From Chimonanthus salicifolius (Eukaryota; Streptophyta; Magnoliopsida; Laurales; Calycanthaceae), in contig CM023539.1 of the NCBI GenBank assembly GCA_013350335.1, positions 25,165,043-25,229,042 on the forward strand: a DNA stretch of 64,000 bases, read 5' to 3'. Made by a program: the position numbers and the translations under genes. The stretch's first letter is position 1. The number at the start of each line of letters is the position of its first letter. Shown in pieces: positions 12,947 to 23,775 of the stretch. Under the pieces are notes generated by a model. It saw only the letters and a program-made list of their open reading frames with translations, did no database searches and was not told the origin of the DNA.

Positions 12947-13515
12947 GTTGTTCTATGGTCCAAGATCCATATGTGAATTTACATGTTTCACACATGTCAA
13001 GTGGGACCAAATTTAACAGAATAGCTGGATGTTGGGATAGAATATCACCATTTCAAGCTTTAAGAATCGCAATTGCATTTGAATTGGGACACCGTTGGAA
13101 ACTTTTACAAGCAATCTCTTTTGGAGTCTAGTTAGAATTAGTAGTTTATTTATTTAAAACTATATGTAATCTCTTAATTAGGATATGCTAAATTTGAATT
13201 TCGAAAGTGTAAGTAGAAAGGTTGGTTGCTAACAAGTTTAGATTTAGGGTCGGTGTGCTTTTATTATTTAAAGGTTTATGTGGCTAGTTTCAACAACCAT
13301 CAATGAATGAAATAAAAGTTTATTTTCCTAGCAATTGTCATTGGAATTGAATATCAGATTTGCAGCCAAGTCATGGTACTTTGTAGCTGAATCCTGAGCG
13401 AGTCAGGAGTCTTGAGGATCGAGTGAGCTCTCCTCTCAAAGAACTCGGTAATTTTAAACTCCCTTGTTTGGAGTTAATTGAATTGGTTTTGGTTGTTGAT
13501 TAAACCCGGTGACTC
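12947..13515. other. Spacer between two gypsy LTRs, no gene seen
   Basis: This AT-rich text shares an AATAAAAGTTTATTTT segment with about 7660-7680 and is probably part of an older LTR-type repeat. No exon, RNA gene or credible frame is present. Confidence 0.4.
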
Positions 13516-14118
13516 TGTATCTCCTCGTTCCTTTATGGGCGTGTTATCTCTAAAATATCTCAAAACATCACAAAATGACGGATATCGAGTTTTTTTTTTA
13601 AATGGGGTAACTACCTCCCGCTCAACAAACCACAAGTCCATAATACTAAGAAACATAACAAACAACCATAAACTAATCAAATATAGTTGTACAGTCATCC
13701 TAAATAAACACCATACAAAGATTTACATACCAAACAAGGTCTTTCAAACTAAATATAAGTATGATCATAAAATCTGTAGCTAATACTACTCCTCCCTGGT
13801 GTTTTCTCGAGGGACCCGCCTGGCCCCTCCATAATCAGAGTACCTGAAAGGCAATGGGTGAGTTAACCAGCCCAGTGAAGAGATAATGCTTATCACAAGT
13901 AAGCAACATGAATAGATATCATATGTACGAATGCAAGAATATCATAATAACAAAGGAACTCATGTGCATGAAATCCAACTACACCATTACCTAATGGTCT
14001 AACCGACCAAATCCGTGACATCATCTAGGTAGCCCACATCGGGTCCTCCATCAAACTCCGATCTCCCTACCAGTACAAACGGGAGACCACACAATACACA
14101 ACAGCCTTAACCACCAAA

Positions 14119-14280
14119 ATGCAACGAGGAAACCCACATCTCCTATGGGGGTCTCAACAGCCAGAGCATAACGGGGAAGCCAATCTCAAGGGTTGGCACC
14201 TCAACCGCCGGAACGCAACGGGGAAACACGCATCCCTATGGGCGTCTGGAGCGTCGAGGCGTAACGGGAAAATCCTCCCA
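14119..14280. repeat. Degenerate sub-repeats of about 46 bp inside the LTR
   Basis: Blocks of the form GCAACGGGGAAAC...CCTATGGG recur about every 46-47 bp (AATGCAACGAGGAAAC, GCATAACGGGGAAGCC, ACGCAACGGGGAAACA, GCGTAACGGGAAAATC). They are GC-rich compared with the rest of the LTR. Confidence 0.7.
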
Positions 14281-15178
14281 ACAACCAATCTCATCTCATC
14301 ATCATGAATGTATACACATAAACAAATCGTCCCATGCATGCACATGGTATCATGATCATGTATGACAACACAAACACGTTTTGACTTAATACCAACATCA
14401 ACAACATACCTCATAATGCGGTCAACAAGCACATAACAATTCTTAAACAAATACCTTTATATCGAGCATGATTTTATTTGCATCTTATGTGTAAACACGC
14501 AATGCATCACCAATATCTTCCAAATATCATATTCAATATTCGTTTATCCAGTTAAAATTTTAGACAATTGCACATAGTTGACAAGAATACACCTGAACTA
14601 ATCCCTTGCCACATGATCATTTTCAACAGTTTTCTCTTACCAAGTTGCTTAGAAAATAAAGGGTCCAATTTGGGTCACTCCATTCCAGTAATAAGTGTTT
14701 GATATATGCAAATGCATGCTAAACCGTGATAAATCCTATCACCTGTGTGTGGAGTCAAAAATTGAAGCGAGTAAACGAGTCTGGTGGTTTGAAAGGAGCT
14801 CAATCTAGTAAGACAAGGAAGAACGGATAAACAATTAAGGTAAAACGAGGCCAGACTGAAAACATGACTAAAATTGGGTTGGGTAAAACGGGCTAGACTG
14901 GGCTGAGCCTAAAAACGGGTCAGGGCTAGACTGGTTGGGTCGGGTCCAAGGCTGGCTGGACCAAGTCTAGGACTGGGCCCAATATTGGGTTGTGCCGAGG
15001 AGCTGGGCCTGCTAGAACTGGACTGGGCCAGAACTGGTTGGGCTGAACCAGGTCTAGGTCTGGCTGGGCCGAACGAAAGGGCCGGATCCAAAGCAGGACT
15101 GGGTCAAGTTTGGGCCTATTCTAACTGGGCCAGATTTGATCCAAGTCCAAAGGCTGGGTCAAACCCAGGAATCCGACT

Positions 15179-15210
15179 GAGTCGACTTGGAAACTCGATC
15201 TAGTCGACTG
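15179..15210. repeat. Pair of GTCGAC palindromes 22 bp apart
   Basis: GAGTCGACTT and TAGTCGACTG have their centres at 15183/15184 and 15205/15206. They sit directly after the GGGCT-rich tract, as does the related word pair in the LTR ending at 12946 (centres 12107/12108 and 12129/12130, the second degenerate). Confidence 0.7.
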
Positions 15211-16134
15211 GATCGTGCAGCTGAGTTGAAGATGGGAAAGAGAAAACAAGGAAAATAGGGAAAAACAAGGAAAACCAATGAAATCTATGAAAAGGCAGGA
15301 AAATTAGAGAAAACTGACGAAAACTAAGAAAAATCGTTGAAAACAAAGGAAATGCTCGGAAAAAATCGAGGGAAGAGGGGGAAGGACTAAGAGGGGATAA
15401 GGAGGAAGATCACAGGGAAAAGAAAGAGAGAAAAATCGTGTACCCGAATCGATTGCGGTGCCGAGAGGGCTGGAACTCGACTGCGGGAGGCACTGGGTGA
15501 GAACGGTGGAGAAAACAACTACAGTACCGGAGAAGAGGAAGAGATGGAGGGGTTATTTCAGTGGGAAAGGAGAAGAATGAGGAGAAGAAAAAAATGAGTA
15601 AGAGAGAGAGATTGCGAATCGTGAAAAGAGAGTGAGGGATGCGGCGGCGGCTAGAAGGAGAAGGAGGGCCTCTTAGGGTTTTGGAGTGGGAGAGAAAAGA
15701 GAGAAGGATCTAAAGAGAGAAAGAAGGGAAGACGAGGGAGAGATAGAGGAGGGGGATTTTGAGGCACATAGTGCGCAAGTAAGGGTTTAGGGTTTTTTTT
15801 TAAGACTTTTTTTTTTTAAATAAGTTAAAATCAAGGTCTTTAAAAATAATTTCTATTCAAAGGAAATAAAACATGATGAAATCAAAAACCCGAAAAATCT
15901 CGAATGTCAGACGTCGAGTGAAGAATCGTGTGATTTTTAAGTGTTTTTCATGATGGAAAACACTATAATTATAAAATTACCAAATTTCCCTTCTAACCTG
16001 TGAGCTCTAAATTAGGCAAACTGGGGTCCACCATGAGACCCACACTCTCCCCAATGCTACCAAAAATCTGAAAACAAGTTAGAGATTTGCAAATCTCTCT
16101 AATAAATCATGTAAACTCAGAACGTGTCATTACA

Positions 16135-16939
16135 GACTTAGTGGGAAAGATGATGATTTAATTAACTCTAGTCACATCGAGTCATGGGTGTGAAAACCTA
16201 GTAATACGTTGCCATAGAACGTGTGTGGTGTTGTTTTAAACAGTGTTTTGGGACTACAATAAGGGGTACGAATAGTTTTCTTAAAAACCTAGTTTGGGCT
16301 GATTTTAATTGAGGATTTTGGACTGATTTAAAACATTGTAAAACTTGTTTAAAAATCAATTTTGGAGGCTAATTAATCAGTCCATATGCAGAAACTGTTG
16401 TCCAAACGTGAGTCTCCAATCCGTTGGGTTTAAGGGGTTTTTATTTCAGAAACTAAGCTCGTTAGAGAATAGTTTTTGACAAGGTTGTGTTTGATTTTTA
16501 AAGCTTAAAAATCAGTTTTAAGATCTGTTTGAACTGACTTTATTTCAGGATTTAGAACCAGAATTTTAACGTGATTTGGGACTGATTTTAAGGTATTTAA
16601 AAACATGTTTAAAATTTGTTTTAAAACAACTTAATTCGTTGGAACCAAGAAATTAGAAAATATGTTAAAATTTCTTCAATATTTTGTTGAAAATTGTTGG
16701 ACTTATTTGGAAATTCACTGTGTGACCATCACCTTGCCAAATTGATTCAATTAATTCTATCACTTATATTAAGTTGCATTTATTGTTTAAATCCCCTGGT
16801 TGTGTTAAATCCGCATTGGTTTTTATTTTATACAGACATCCGGTTGTGTCAAGGCTTCCACTAAAGTGATTGAGTAAGGTGTCTTGTCGATCCCGTAGAT
16901 AGAGTACCCAACTTAGATGAAGAGTTTTGAAACTAATAG
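16135..16939. other. AT-rich noncoding DNA, probably gypsy internal or LTR debris
   Basis: The stretch has many GATTTTAA/AAAACTTG phrases and no usable reading frame. It adjoins the decayed gag to its right, and may be the same old element. Confidence 0.35.
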
Positions 16940-17457
16940 GTGCTTGACTTCCTCTTTTTGCCATTTTGGGTGGTCGTCGGTTATTTCAAGATCTTCATTG
17001 ACTGATTCTATCAAAGTTTCCATCTCCACAGCCTCATCAAAACTCGTGTGCCTCTATCCGATGACTTGCTTTTAGAGACCATATCGTAATCCATGCACAA
17101 AACGCCGGATCGTTCTTGGGTCGACAGGTACAATCAAAAGAGCATGTTGAGAGAGGTCTATAAATGTGGTTGCATACTGTGTCACAGAGTTACTTCCTTG
17201 TTCGAGACGAAGAAGGCCTCCAACATTGTTTCCTTTGCTGTGGGAAGATATTAACCAAGGAATTTTTCAGTGAATTCTCTCCAAGTTATCGGAGCATGTT
17301 GTCGAGAGAGATCCACCATCTCCCACCACTAATAAGCTTTGTCTGCCAGGTGATACGCTGCCAGACTCGCCCAAAGGTCTTCTTCGATGCCCAATGTATT
17401 CAAATTATGATTGATTTGGGCCAGCCAATGTTTCCCTGGTGTGGGGTCAGATCCACT
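16940..17457 (-). pseudogene. Decayed Ty3/gypsy gag
   Basis: Reading the minus strand with frame changes gives the order expected for the retrotransposon gag domain. First comes a segment DPTPGKHWLAQI, then a helix ending in AAYHLADKAY and a WWE, then TWREFTEKFL, then SVTQYATTFIDLS, then FVHGLRYGL. The family pattern is DP..A..WL, A..L...A..WW, W..F...F, SV..Y...F..L and F..GL. Stops and frameshifts break it. Its N-terminal side stops abruptly at 17457, where a TG-starting LTR adjoins, so an insertion cut it. Confidence 0.75.
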
Positions 17458-18099
17458 TGTTAGCGTTTATTAGCGGAAATAATAGACACACCAAAATATC
17501 GGAATAAAATCACAAGCACAAACAACACCAAAGATTTACGTGGTTCTGCCCACCCTTGACATATGTCCACAGAGCGTGTAATGATTTTATTATTCAGAAA
17601 AAGAAGAAAGAAGAGAGTACAATATAAATTCCTCAAAATATATATTAAAAACCAAAACACAGTCGGGATCCTGATCAATCTCCTTCTTCTCTATTATGTT
17701 CTACTCAGTGTTGCTGAAGGTATATCGGCCCTCTTTCATATACACACCTGTATGCCCCTTTGTAGCAGATCTGATTGTTTACCACGCCACAAGACTGTCC
17801 TCTTCCTTATTCCGCCACTATTGCTCTGTCGAGAACCCTCCACATGATAACTGTGTGTTGCAGTCCCTACTGGTTGTACTGTTTCCAACAACACATCAAA
17901 TATAACCCCTCTCATGTGTGTTGTTGTTGCCTTTGGAAGACAGCAGATCCCTCTACACACAACAGGTGTGTAGACCCAAGTTGTATGGCTGACACAAGAA
18001 CCCTTTGAACTCACTAACCATTTGCCGTGAGTGCAACACAACGACTATTTTGCAATGTCTTCTTGCAGACTCTGCCTCTTTTTTCACCCTTCATACAGC

Positions 18100-18102
<3 letters not shown>

Positions 18103-18141
<39 letters not shown>
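18103..18141. repeat. (AT)n microsatellite
   Basis: This is an alternating AT run of about 38 bases inside the copia-type LTR. Confidence 0.9.
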
Positions 18142-18143
<2 letters not shown>

Positions 18144-18492
18144 CAGATTGTCCCATTGCCATGTACAGTCTTCTTTGACAATCCCTTGCAGCCGGTCGAT
18201 ACCACAATGGCAATTGCGGAAATTAAACCTTCCTTAAATAATCCCATTCTAATCAGGACTCCCATCGAGTGAGAAACTTTCCATGTATCTGTCTGCTGAT
18301 TGTATTGCCATATTCAGAAATATAAAACTGCTATGTTTGGTCCTTCTCATATTAGAAGTTCTTTCCAACCTGGGATTGTGAATCCGGGCCACAGAATCCC
18401 CCATGTCAATGAAAGAAATACAATCCACTTTAAAACATATTTGTAAAATAAATATGTCCATGCTGTCCTCGGGTTGATCATCTGAAAAGATC

Positions 18493-18583
18493 GGATCATC
18501 CGAAGTTAAGGATCGGATGATCCCAAGGTAAGGATCGAATCATCCCAAGGTAAGGATCAGATCATCCCGTCCCTTGGATCATC
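18493..18583. repeat. Five GGATCATCC-type palindromes at 22-bp spacing
   Basis: The eight-base cores start at 18493, 18515, 18537, 18559 and 18576, so spacing is 22, 22, 22 and 17. The units are GGATCATC, GGATGATC, GAATCATC, AGATCATC and GGATCATC. GGATGATCC and GGATCATCC are inverted versions of each other. The linker AAGGTAAG is partly conserved. Confidence 0.85.
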
Positions 18584-18900
18584 CAATGGCATGCATTAGA
18601 TCTTCCAAGCACGCGTATTGCAGAACGACAGAAATGGAGAAAGAAGAAGCTGGAAATTGGGTTCGCTTTTAAACATCATTTTTAAATCAAACCTCTCAGG
18701 AGGCTTTTAAAACCTTTTTAGAATTCAAAGGAATTAATTAAAAACCAATTTTAGTTAAGTAAATTCTTAGATTCAAAGCTTCCAAATCGAAAAGGAAAAG
18801 GGAAAACCATCCTTGTGTTCAGTTGCAGAGGAAAAGGAAAGGGCCTTGCTTGCTTCCAGCGAATTCGAGGGAAAAATCGAATCAGAGGGGACCACCGAGG

Positions 18901-19257
18901 AAACTGACCTTACAGATGGTTTAAGAATATTGTAATTTGGTTACCTGTCCGACTTGGTTTAAAACGGATACCCAAAGCCACTTGATTTAAATCGAATTTT
19001 GAAAAACTAAAACCTTTTAAATACTAACGGGTCAAACGGGTTTAGGGTGTCAAGTTGAAACATGACATTTAAAAGTCATACGTAGGCGATGCCTTTTGGT
19101 GGTTTGAAAGTTACGGTAGTTCCTATAATTTTAGTTTGAAAGTTATGGTAGTTTATATAATTTTAAAACAATTTTTATTGAAAGTGGAAACCCTTTAGAT
19201 AATTAAAAACAGGGGTTTCGTTTGAGGCTGGACACGATTTTTTAGAGAAAATCGGGG
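18901..19257. other. Noncoding AT-rich DNA, no gene seen
   Basis: I see only degenerate LTR-like text (TTTTAAAAC runs and an ACGGGTCAAACGGG phrase) and no reading frame worth reporting. Confidence 0.35.
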
Positions 19258-19485
19258 TGATTCTAAGCATAGTCACAAATACCATTCTCGGGATATTAAC
19301 GGGAACTGTTAATAACGGGATATTTTCAAATTCTCGGATTTTTAACGGGAATTTAACGGGAAAATCTCGCGGAAAATATAAATATTTAAAATAATAATAA
19401 AAAATAATATAATAAAGGGATTTTTTCTGAAGTTTGCATTATGAGATAATTTAAATCAAATAAAGGGATTTTCAAATTTACAATC

Positions 19486-20195
19486 TGAAATAAATTTAAT
19501 TATTTAAATAATAAAATTTATTTTAAAACTTTAAAGTTATTTTTTTAGCAGTGTGTACTTTGAAAATTTCTCAAATTAAATATCCGGACTAATTACGATA
19601 ATCCGATAAAAACACTTTAAGACTTCAAGGTCTTTTGACACTCTTAAATATTTAAAACACAGTATTTTACAAATAAAGATATCCCTAGGGTATACCGAAA
19701 ACATATTTAGGAGTGTCAAAAGACCTTGAAGTTTTAAAGTATTTTTATCACGTTATCGTAATTAGTCCGGATATTCAATTTGAGAAATTTTGGAAATACA
19801 CAGTGCTTAAAAAATAATGTGCATAGTGTATTAAATAATAAAATCTCCTTTAAAACTTTAAAGTTATTTTTTAGACACTGTGTATTTCTAAAATTTCTCA
19901 AATCGAATATCCGGACTAATTACGATAATTTGATAGAAATACTTTAAGACTTTAAGGTCTTTTAATACTCCTAAATATGTTTTTGGCACACCCTAGAGAT
20001 ACCTTTATTTGTAAAATACTGTGTTTTAAATATTTAGGAGTGTCAAAAGACATTGAAGTCTAAAAGTATTTTTATCAGATTATCGTAATTAGTCTGGATA
20101 TTTAATTTGAAAAATTTTCAAAGTACACACTGCTTAAAAAATAACTTTAAAGTTTTAAAATAAATTTTATTATTTAAATAATTAAATTTTATCCA
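19486..20195. repeat. 710-bp inverted repeat whose arms are themselves palindromic
   Basis: The left edge TATTTAAATAATAAAATT (19501) is matched in inverse at the right edge ending 20180, and pairing extends through the arm to the middle near 19840. Within each arm the same 150-170 bp module occurs forward and then inverted (TAATTACGATAA and AGACTTCAAGGTCTTTTG in one, CAAAAGACCTTGAAG and TTATCGTAATTAG in the next). The order is therefore forward, inverse, forward, inverse. The repeat of TATCCGGAC / GTCCGGATA blocks at about 19580, 19770, 19910 and, as a variant, 20095 shows the four copies. Confidence 0.85.
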
Positions 20196-20300
20196 TATTT
20201 CCTATTTCCTGGTGTCGTGTCCAGCGGGTGTGTGCGGATAGCGCCAGTGACTGCAGATGACGTCAACATGGGATAACCGTGTAATGGAAAAAATTTAAAC

Positions 20301-20450
20301 GGTAAAAACGCGTTTTTAACGTGATTTTACCGTTTCTCGCGTTAAAAACGCGTTTTTAACGGTAAATTTCTGATAAAAACGGCATAGGCGATAAAATCGC
20401 GTTTTTAACGCGATAACGTTATTTTCCCGATATTTTCGCGGTAAAAACGA
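20301..20450. repeat. ACGCGT-centred palindrome cluster in the right arm of the element
   Basis: GTTAAAAACGCGTTTTTAAC at 20341-20360 is a perfect 20-base palindrome; a one-base variant lies at 20301-20320, 40 bases earlier, and a partial copy follows near 20395-20415. CpG density is far above the surroundings. Shorter ACGGGA phrases mirror this in the left arm at 19300-19370. Confidence 0.75.
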
Positions 20451-20484
20451 AAATATCGGCGGTATTTGTCACACTGATTCTAAG

Positions 20485-21250
20485 TGGGTTTCAAATTTTC
20501 CTATGCTTAATTAATTGGGGAAAAGAGTGTGAGTAAGTTTTAAAATTTTAAGATTTAAAACGACAATTGAAAAATAAGATCAAAGTTTTCATATATTATT
20601 CAATTATTGAAAAATTCAGAATTTTTATCAAATCAATATGATACAGAACTTCAAAATTCAAAAGCCTATAACTCAAGTTCTTAAGTTCAAATTTAGTCAA
20701 ATTTGAGCTCCGCCAGGTAGTCTATAAGGTGACATACGCAAATAATCAATTCTCAATTTAAAATTAGGAGTTCAAAATCTCATCGATTTATGTGATCTCA
20801 TATCATACCAATATATTTAAGGCCTTCGATTAGATAATTAAATTTTTTATATGAAGTAGCTAATATAGATGTGTCTTTAGATTTTAAATATTAGAATGAG
20901 TCAATAATTATGTTCAAAAGTAATGTTTTTCCGATTCAACACATTTTTAATGGATTTTAATATAATATCTATAAACATTGCAAATAGATATGACTTTAGA
21001 CTTCATTTTTACCTGTGCAAAATAAAAGTTGGCCTAAGTTTATTAAAATACAAAATTCATAAAGGCATGTTATTTCAAGTCATTTGATCTTTTAATTACA
21101 ATAAAAAATATTGTGACTTTAAATTTGATGATTAAAATTTTATATTCAATTAAAATTTATTATTTTAACTATTTTAGATGTACATTTTAATTTAATATTT
21201 TGCATAGAGTTGAAAACTATGTCTAAATTTAATTTTAAAATAATAAATTA
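20485..21250. other. AT-rich 5' flank of the host gene
   Basis: No frame, RNA gene or clear transposon ends were seen here. It separates the Mutator-like element from the gene and should contain at least part of the gene's promoter. Confidence 0.4.
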
Positions 21251-21252
21251 AA

Positions 21253-21262
21253 TTTATATATC
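21253..21262 (+). promoter_or_regulatory. Possible TATA box of the methyltransferase gene
   Basis: TTTATATATC lies about 140 bases before the proposed start codon. In such AT-rich DNA a match of this kind is weak evidence. Confidence 0.25.
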
Positions 21263-21403
21263 AGATGTTGAATTTGAACAAACAATTCTTTATTTTCGAG
21301 AACCAAGTGAAAAACGGTAGAGCATTTTTCGAACCCTCTGTGGTATTTTTAGAAAAGATAAAAGGAGCGAGAGAGCGTTGCACAAAGAGAGCAGTCGGAG
21401 AAG

Positions 21404-21658
21404 ATGCTTGGAGCTGGAGTGCGGGAGAGCGTATTTCTATTTTCTTCGTTCTCTGATAAGTGGGCGCTCCGTCCATTTCTTTCATTTGCAAGAGGCCTTC
21501 CCATTTCAGCCCTCTTTAACAGAAACATCACCGGAAGCGTCTTCGTTAGAAGAAGAAGAGTCGCTTCTCATGGCAGATTCATCCAGAGCATCAGAAGCCC
21601 CGATATAGTCGATTTGGAGTATGCCGACCTCAATCTCAAGGAAAATATCAGCAGAGAG
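21404..21658 (+). CDS. Exon 1 of TrmB-family tRNA (guanine-N7)-methyltransferase
   Basis: This exon codes for 85 residues beginning MLGAGVRESVFLFSSFSDKW and ending with DLEYADLNLKENISRE. The first 60 residues are rich in Ser, Arg and Phe and poor in acidic residues, which suits a plastid (or dual) transit peptide. The conserved part begins near residue 67 (SPDIVDLEYADL). The start is the first ATG of the frame after a purine-rich, ATG-poor leader (GCAGTCGGAGAAG). The donor is GAGAG|GTTTAC and phase is 0. Reading on past the donor gives 36 more open codons that do not look like the family, supporting the splice. Next exon is 10.4 kb away. Confidence 0.88.
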
Positions 21659-22349
21659 GTTTACCACTTTCTATCTACGTCCTTCTTTCGCTCCTTTCTT
21701 TTTGTGCCAAATAATGATGCGACCTCTGTTCTTCTTGGTGCTTTGTCCACTGGGTTTGATCTTCTATAACGTTGAAATCAACCTTTTCCTTATGTACTGA
21801 TTTGAGGGTTTTTGTTTTTCTTAAATTTTTGAGAAGTCACCTCATTGTCTTCTCACCTTAGCAGCGCCCTAATCATTCGGCAGACAACAAGAGTTCGGAG
21901 ACGAATACAATTGGGTAGAATTTGGTCAAAACAGTCAATGAATGGGTCAGCGGTTTGGTAAAAAATATGTGAACGGCAAAATTATGAAGACTTTGGGTAT
22001 AATTCCACAAAGTCAGTCACCATAAAAAATGGGTATGCACAAAGAAAATACACGTATATACAAAAATATGACAAAATTGATAAAATTAAATATTATCAAC
22101 CTCCAATAGTTAATGCATATGCAAGCATCACAAGTAAAATTACCGACACATAATAATCACACTTACATTAGAATTGTTCCAATTAAAAAAAATTAATCAT
22201 AGTTTTTAAAGGCTTTAGATGACTAAAAGTCAAAACAGAAACGGTTTCAACACCCTCTGTATCGTTGTCTCCTTTTGACCCATATGACCATTCTAATAAT
22301 ACTTAGGCTGGTTCAGCAGTTGGAAACACAGGCCATCTAAGCTACTCCA
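21659..22349 (+). other. Start of intron 1, no inserted gene
   Basis: This is plain AT-rich intron sequence after the exon 1 donor. Nothing recognisable lies before the SIRE-like element whose target site CTCCA is at 22345-22349. Confidence 0.5.
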
Positions 22350-22655
22350 TGTAAGTCCAGGCTAGAACAGTGCTGGTTCTGGGGTGAATAGGACATTTTC
22401 AAGTTTTAATTAATTTTTTTAAAATGAATTAAATCAAATGTGAATTTATTAAACAAATTATGTGTAGCGAAATAATGAAAATTGCAAATAACCAAGCCAC
22501 AAACAATCACACATGCACAACAAGTGGAGAGATAGTTGCATCATGCTTCTGGCCTTCGATCAACTGGATTCACCAACTTCATTCTCCCAAGGCAAGCTCC
22601 AACACAGTCACAAAATTGATAAAATATAGACTCGGTCAAATTCGGAGCACTAAGA
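22350..22655 (-). repeat. Left (3') LTR of the SIRE-like element, internally deleted
   Basis: The outer parts match the right LTR: TGTAAGT[C/T]C...GGCTAGAAC, AAATTGCAAATAACCAAGCC and GATCAACTGGATT...CTCGGTCAAATTCGG. About 1.07 kb present in the right LTR is missing here; the joint lies at about 22520 (GCACAACAAGTGGAGAG). The missing part contains the palindrome array. Confidence 0.85.
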
Positions 22656-23044
22656 ATATCTCATTTTGCCAATTTCGTGACAAAACTTAGACTCTAACAA
22701 ATACAGACTCTTTTATAACCAAATATAGGCTGAAAGTAATTACAAGTCTTGAAACAAAATAAATACAACTATTACATAACGTTTACATGACTCATGACAC
22801 AGACTTCAGTCTTCGATTTTCTCCCCCTGAAGATATGCTTGTAAAAATTTCCTACAAAAAAGGACTTAGACTTGGTGGGATAACTCTCCCCCTTAACATT
22901 AGCATTACTCTTCCTCTTTTTCTCAAAAATTGACAAATGGTGGTATAAATGTACCATGCAATCTTTAATTTGTGCCTCTGAATATAAATACACCAATATT
23001 ATCACATTGGCACAAATTAAATGGGTTTTCCGGATCATTCAAGT
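22656..23044 (-). other. Region between gag and 3' LTR of the SIRE-like element
   Basis: Two purine-rich tracts read on the minus strand (AAGGGGGAGAG at about 22890 and AGGGGGAGAA at about 22825) resemble polypurine tracts. Two short open frames here do not match pol domains. The whole of pol seems to be missing between the end of gag and this point. Confidence 0.5.
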
Positions 23045-23775
23045 TTTTGGAATCCATTTGAAATTTTGATCCGGACCCCTTTTCTCAATTCTCTATTTGT
23101 AAGGCATTTTGCTTTTTCCTCTTTGAACATTTGGCCCAAATCCGGTGAATTGAGACAAGAACCTCATTACGATATACCAATCCATAAAATTTGATGGTCT
23201 TGACATATCTGTATAAGATTTGCCAATGTAGGGATGGTGTGTGTGGTGTTGTGCATTGTGTCTCTTAGGAAAATCCACATTGCTGAAATGTTTTTCCTTT
23301 TTCTTCTTATTAGGGTGAGATTTTCCTCTCCAATTTTTTTTGGCAGCATTAGGCCTTTTCTTTGCACTTTTAGATTATTTACAATATGTTTCTTTTCAAA
23401 GTGCAATTTCCTTAACTTGCATTCATGTTTATAATGACCAGTTTTCTTACAATAAAAGCAAGTTAAGTGATGTTTCTCCTTTTGGGTCTTCTCTTTTACA
23501 ATTATAGTGGACGAGACGGACAACTCAACATTTTCCTTTTTAAGGTCTAATCCAGTCTTGTCAACATGAGATTGGTTATTGGCTTTCAACGTAGTATGCG
23601 CAGATAGACCCTTAAGGGATTGATCTTTATTATCAACTTCTGTTGATGGTGTGGAAGCCATGAGGATTCTAGAGTTTTCATTAACAGTTATACCTTCATA
23701 AACTCTTTCTAGATATTCCCACGCTTCATTGGTTGTTTCCAAAGTCATGATTACTTTTAAATCATTGGGGGAAAT
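23045..23775 (-). pseudogene. C-terminal part of SIRE-like copia gag
   Basis: The minus strand reads PNDLKVIMTLETTNEAWEYL, which fits the core of copia gag, and then a CCHC zinc knuckle CFYCKKTGHYKHECK (C-X2-C-X4-H-X4-C) for RNA packaging. It ends with FKWIPKT, the usual gag tail of this group, just before a stop. The part upstream was split by the TRIM at 23776-24272, by a 25-base remnant (24273-24297) and by the nested copia; gag resumes at 29653. Frameshifts near the tail break it. Reading further back from 23775 runs into TRIM sequence, so an uninterrupted frame of 222 codons seen there is partly artificial. Confidence 0.82.

Larger units (their letters stand above)
13516..16134 (-). mobile_element. 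Solo LTR of a Ty3/gypsy element
   Basis: On the + strand it runs from TGTATCTCCTCG to CGTGTCATTACA; on the minus strand it starts TGTAATGACACG. GACTC (13511-13515) and GACTT (16135-16139) flank it, a target duplication with one change. At 13840-13900 the minus strand carries the ACTGGG...CTCACCCATTGCC segment common near the 3' part of long gypsy LTRs. A GGGCT-rich tract at 14890-15170 is followed by two palindromic words at 15179-15210. It is 2619 bp long, has no internal region, and shares its end with the LTR ending at 12946. Confidence 0.8.
17458..18900 (-). mobile_element. Copia-type LTR, right boundary unresolved
   Basis: It starts TGTTAGCGTTTATTAGCGG next to the broken gag. At 17530-17570 it has the ACGTGGTTCTGCCCACC...GTCCACAG segment that recurs in SIRE-like plant copia LTRs. 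By comparison with the LTRs at 29974-31353 and 43756-45185 the sense strand is minus. An (AT)n tract at 18103-18141 and a palindrome array at 18493-18583 lie inside. I could not find the other end or a repeat of the candidate target site CCACT with a CA before it; the end given is a guess from the array position. Confidence 0.5.
19268..20475. mobile_element. Mutator-like nonautonomous element with nested inverted repeats
   Basis: GATTCTAAG occurs immediately outside both ends (19259-19267 and 20476-20484), a perfect 9-bp target duplication as expected for the Mutator superfamily; a tenth matching T on the left edge leaves the right end ambiguous by one base. Both termini carry CACAAATACC / GACAAATACC inverted repeats: left CATAGTCACAAATACC, right (reverse strand) AGTGTGACAAATACC, each followed by a GATATT a little further in. 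No transposase frame is present, so it depends on an outside source. Its core (19486-20195) is a four-fold hairpin, and its right arm holds several ACGCGT-centred palindromes. A GC-rich 75-bp piece near 20205-20280 is unlike the rest. Confidence 0.8.

Noticed and set aside
17458..18982. Defining the LTR at 17458 by a second CCACT at about 18978
   Set aside because: The base pair before that CCACT is AG, not CA, and the text beyond it does not clearly resume the interrupted gag.
21404..21769. Reading exon 1 as a complete 121-codon protein
   Set aside because: The conserved start of a TrmB-type protein ends exactly at a good donor (GAGAG|GTTTAC), and the continuation matches exon 2 far downstream, not the following 36 codons.
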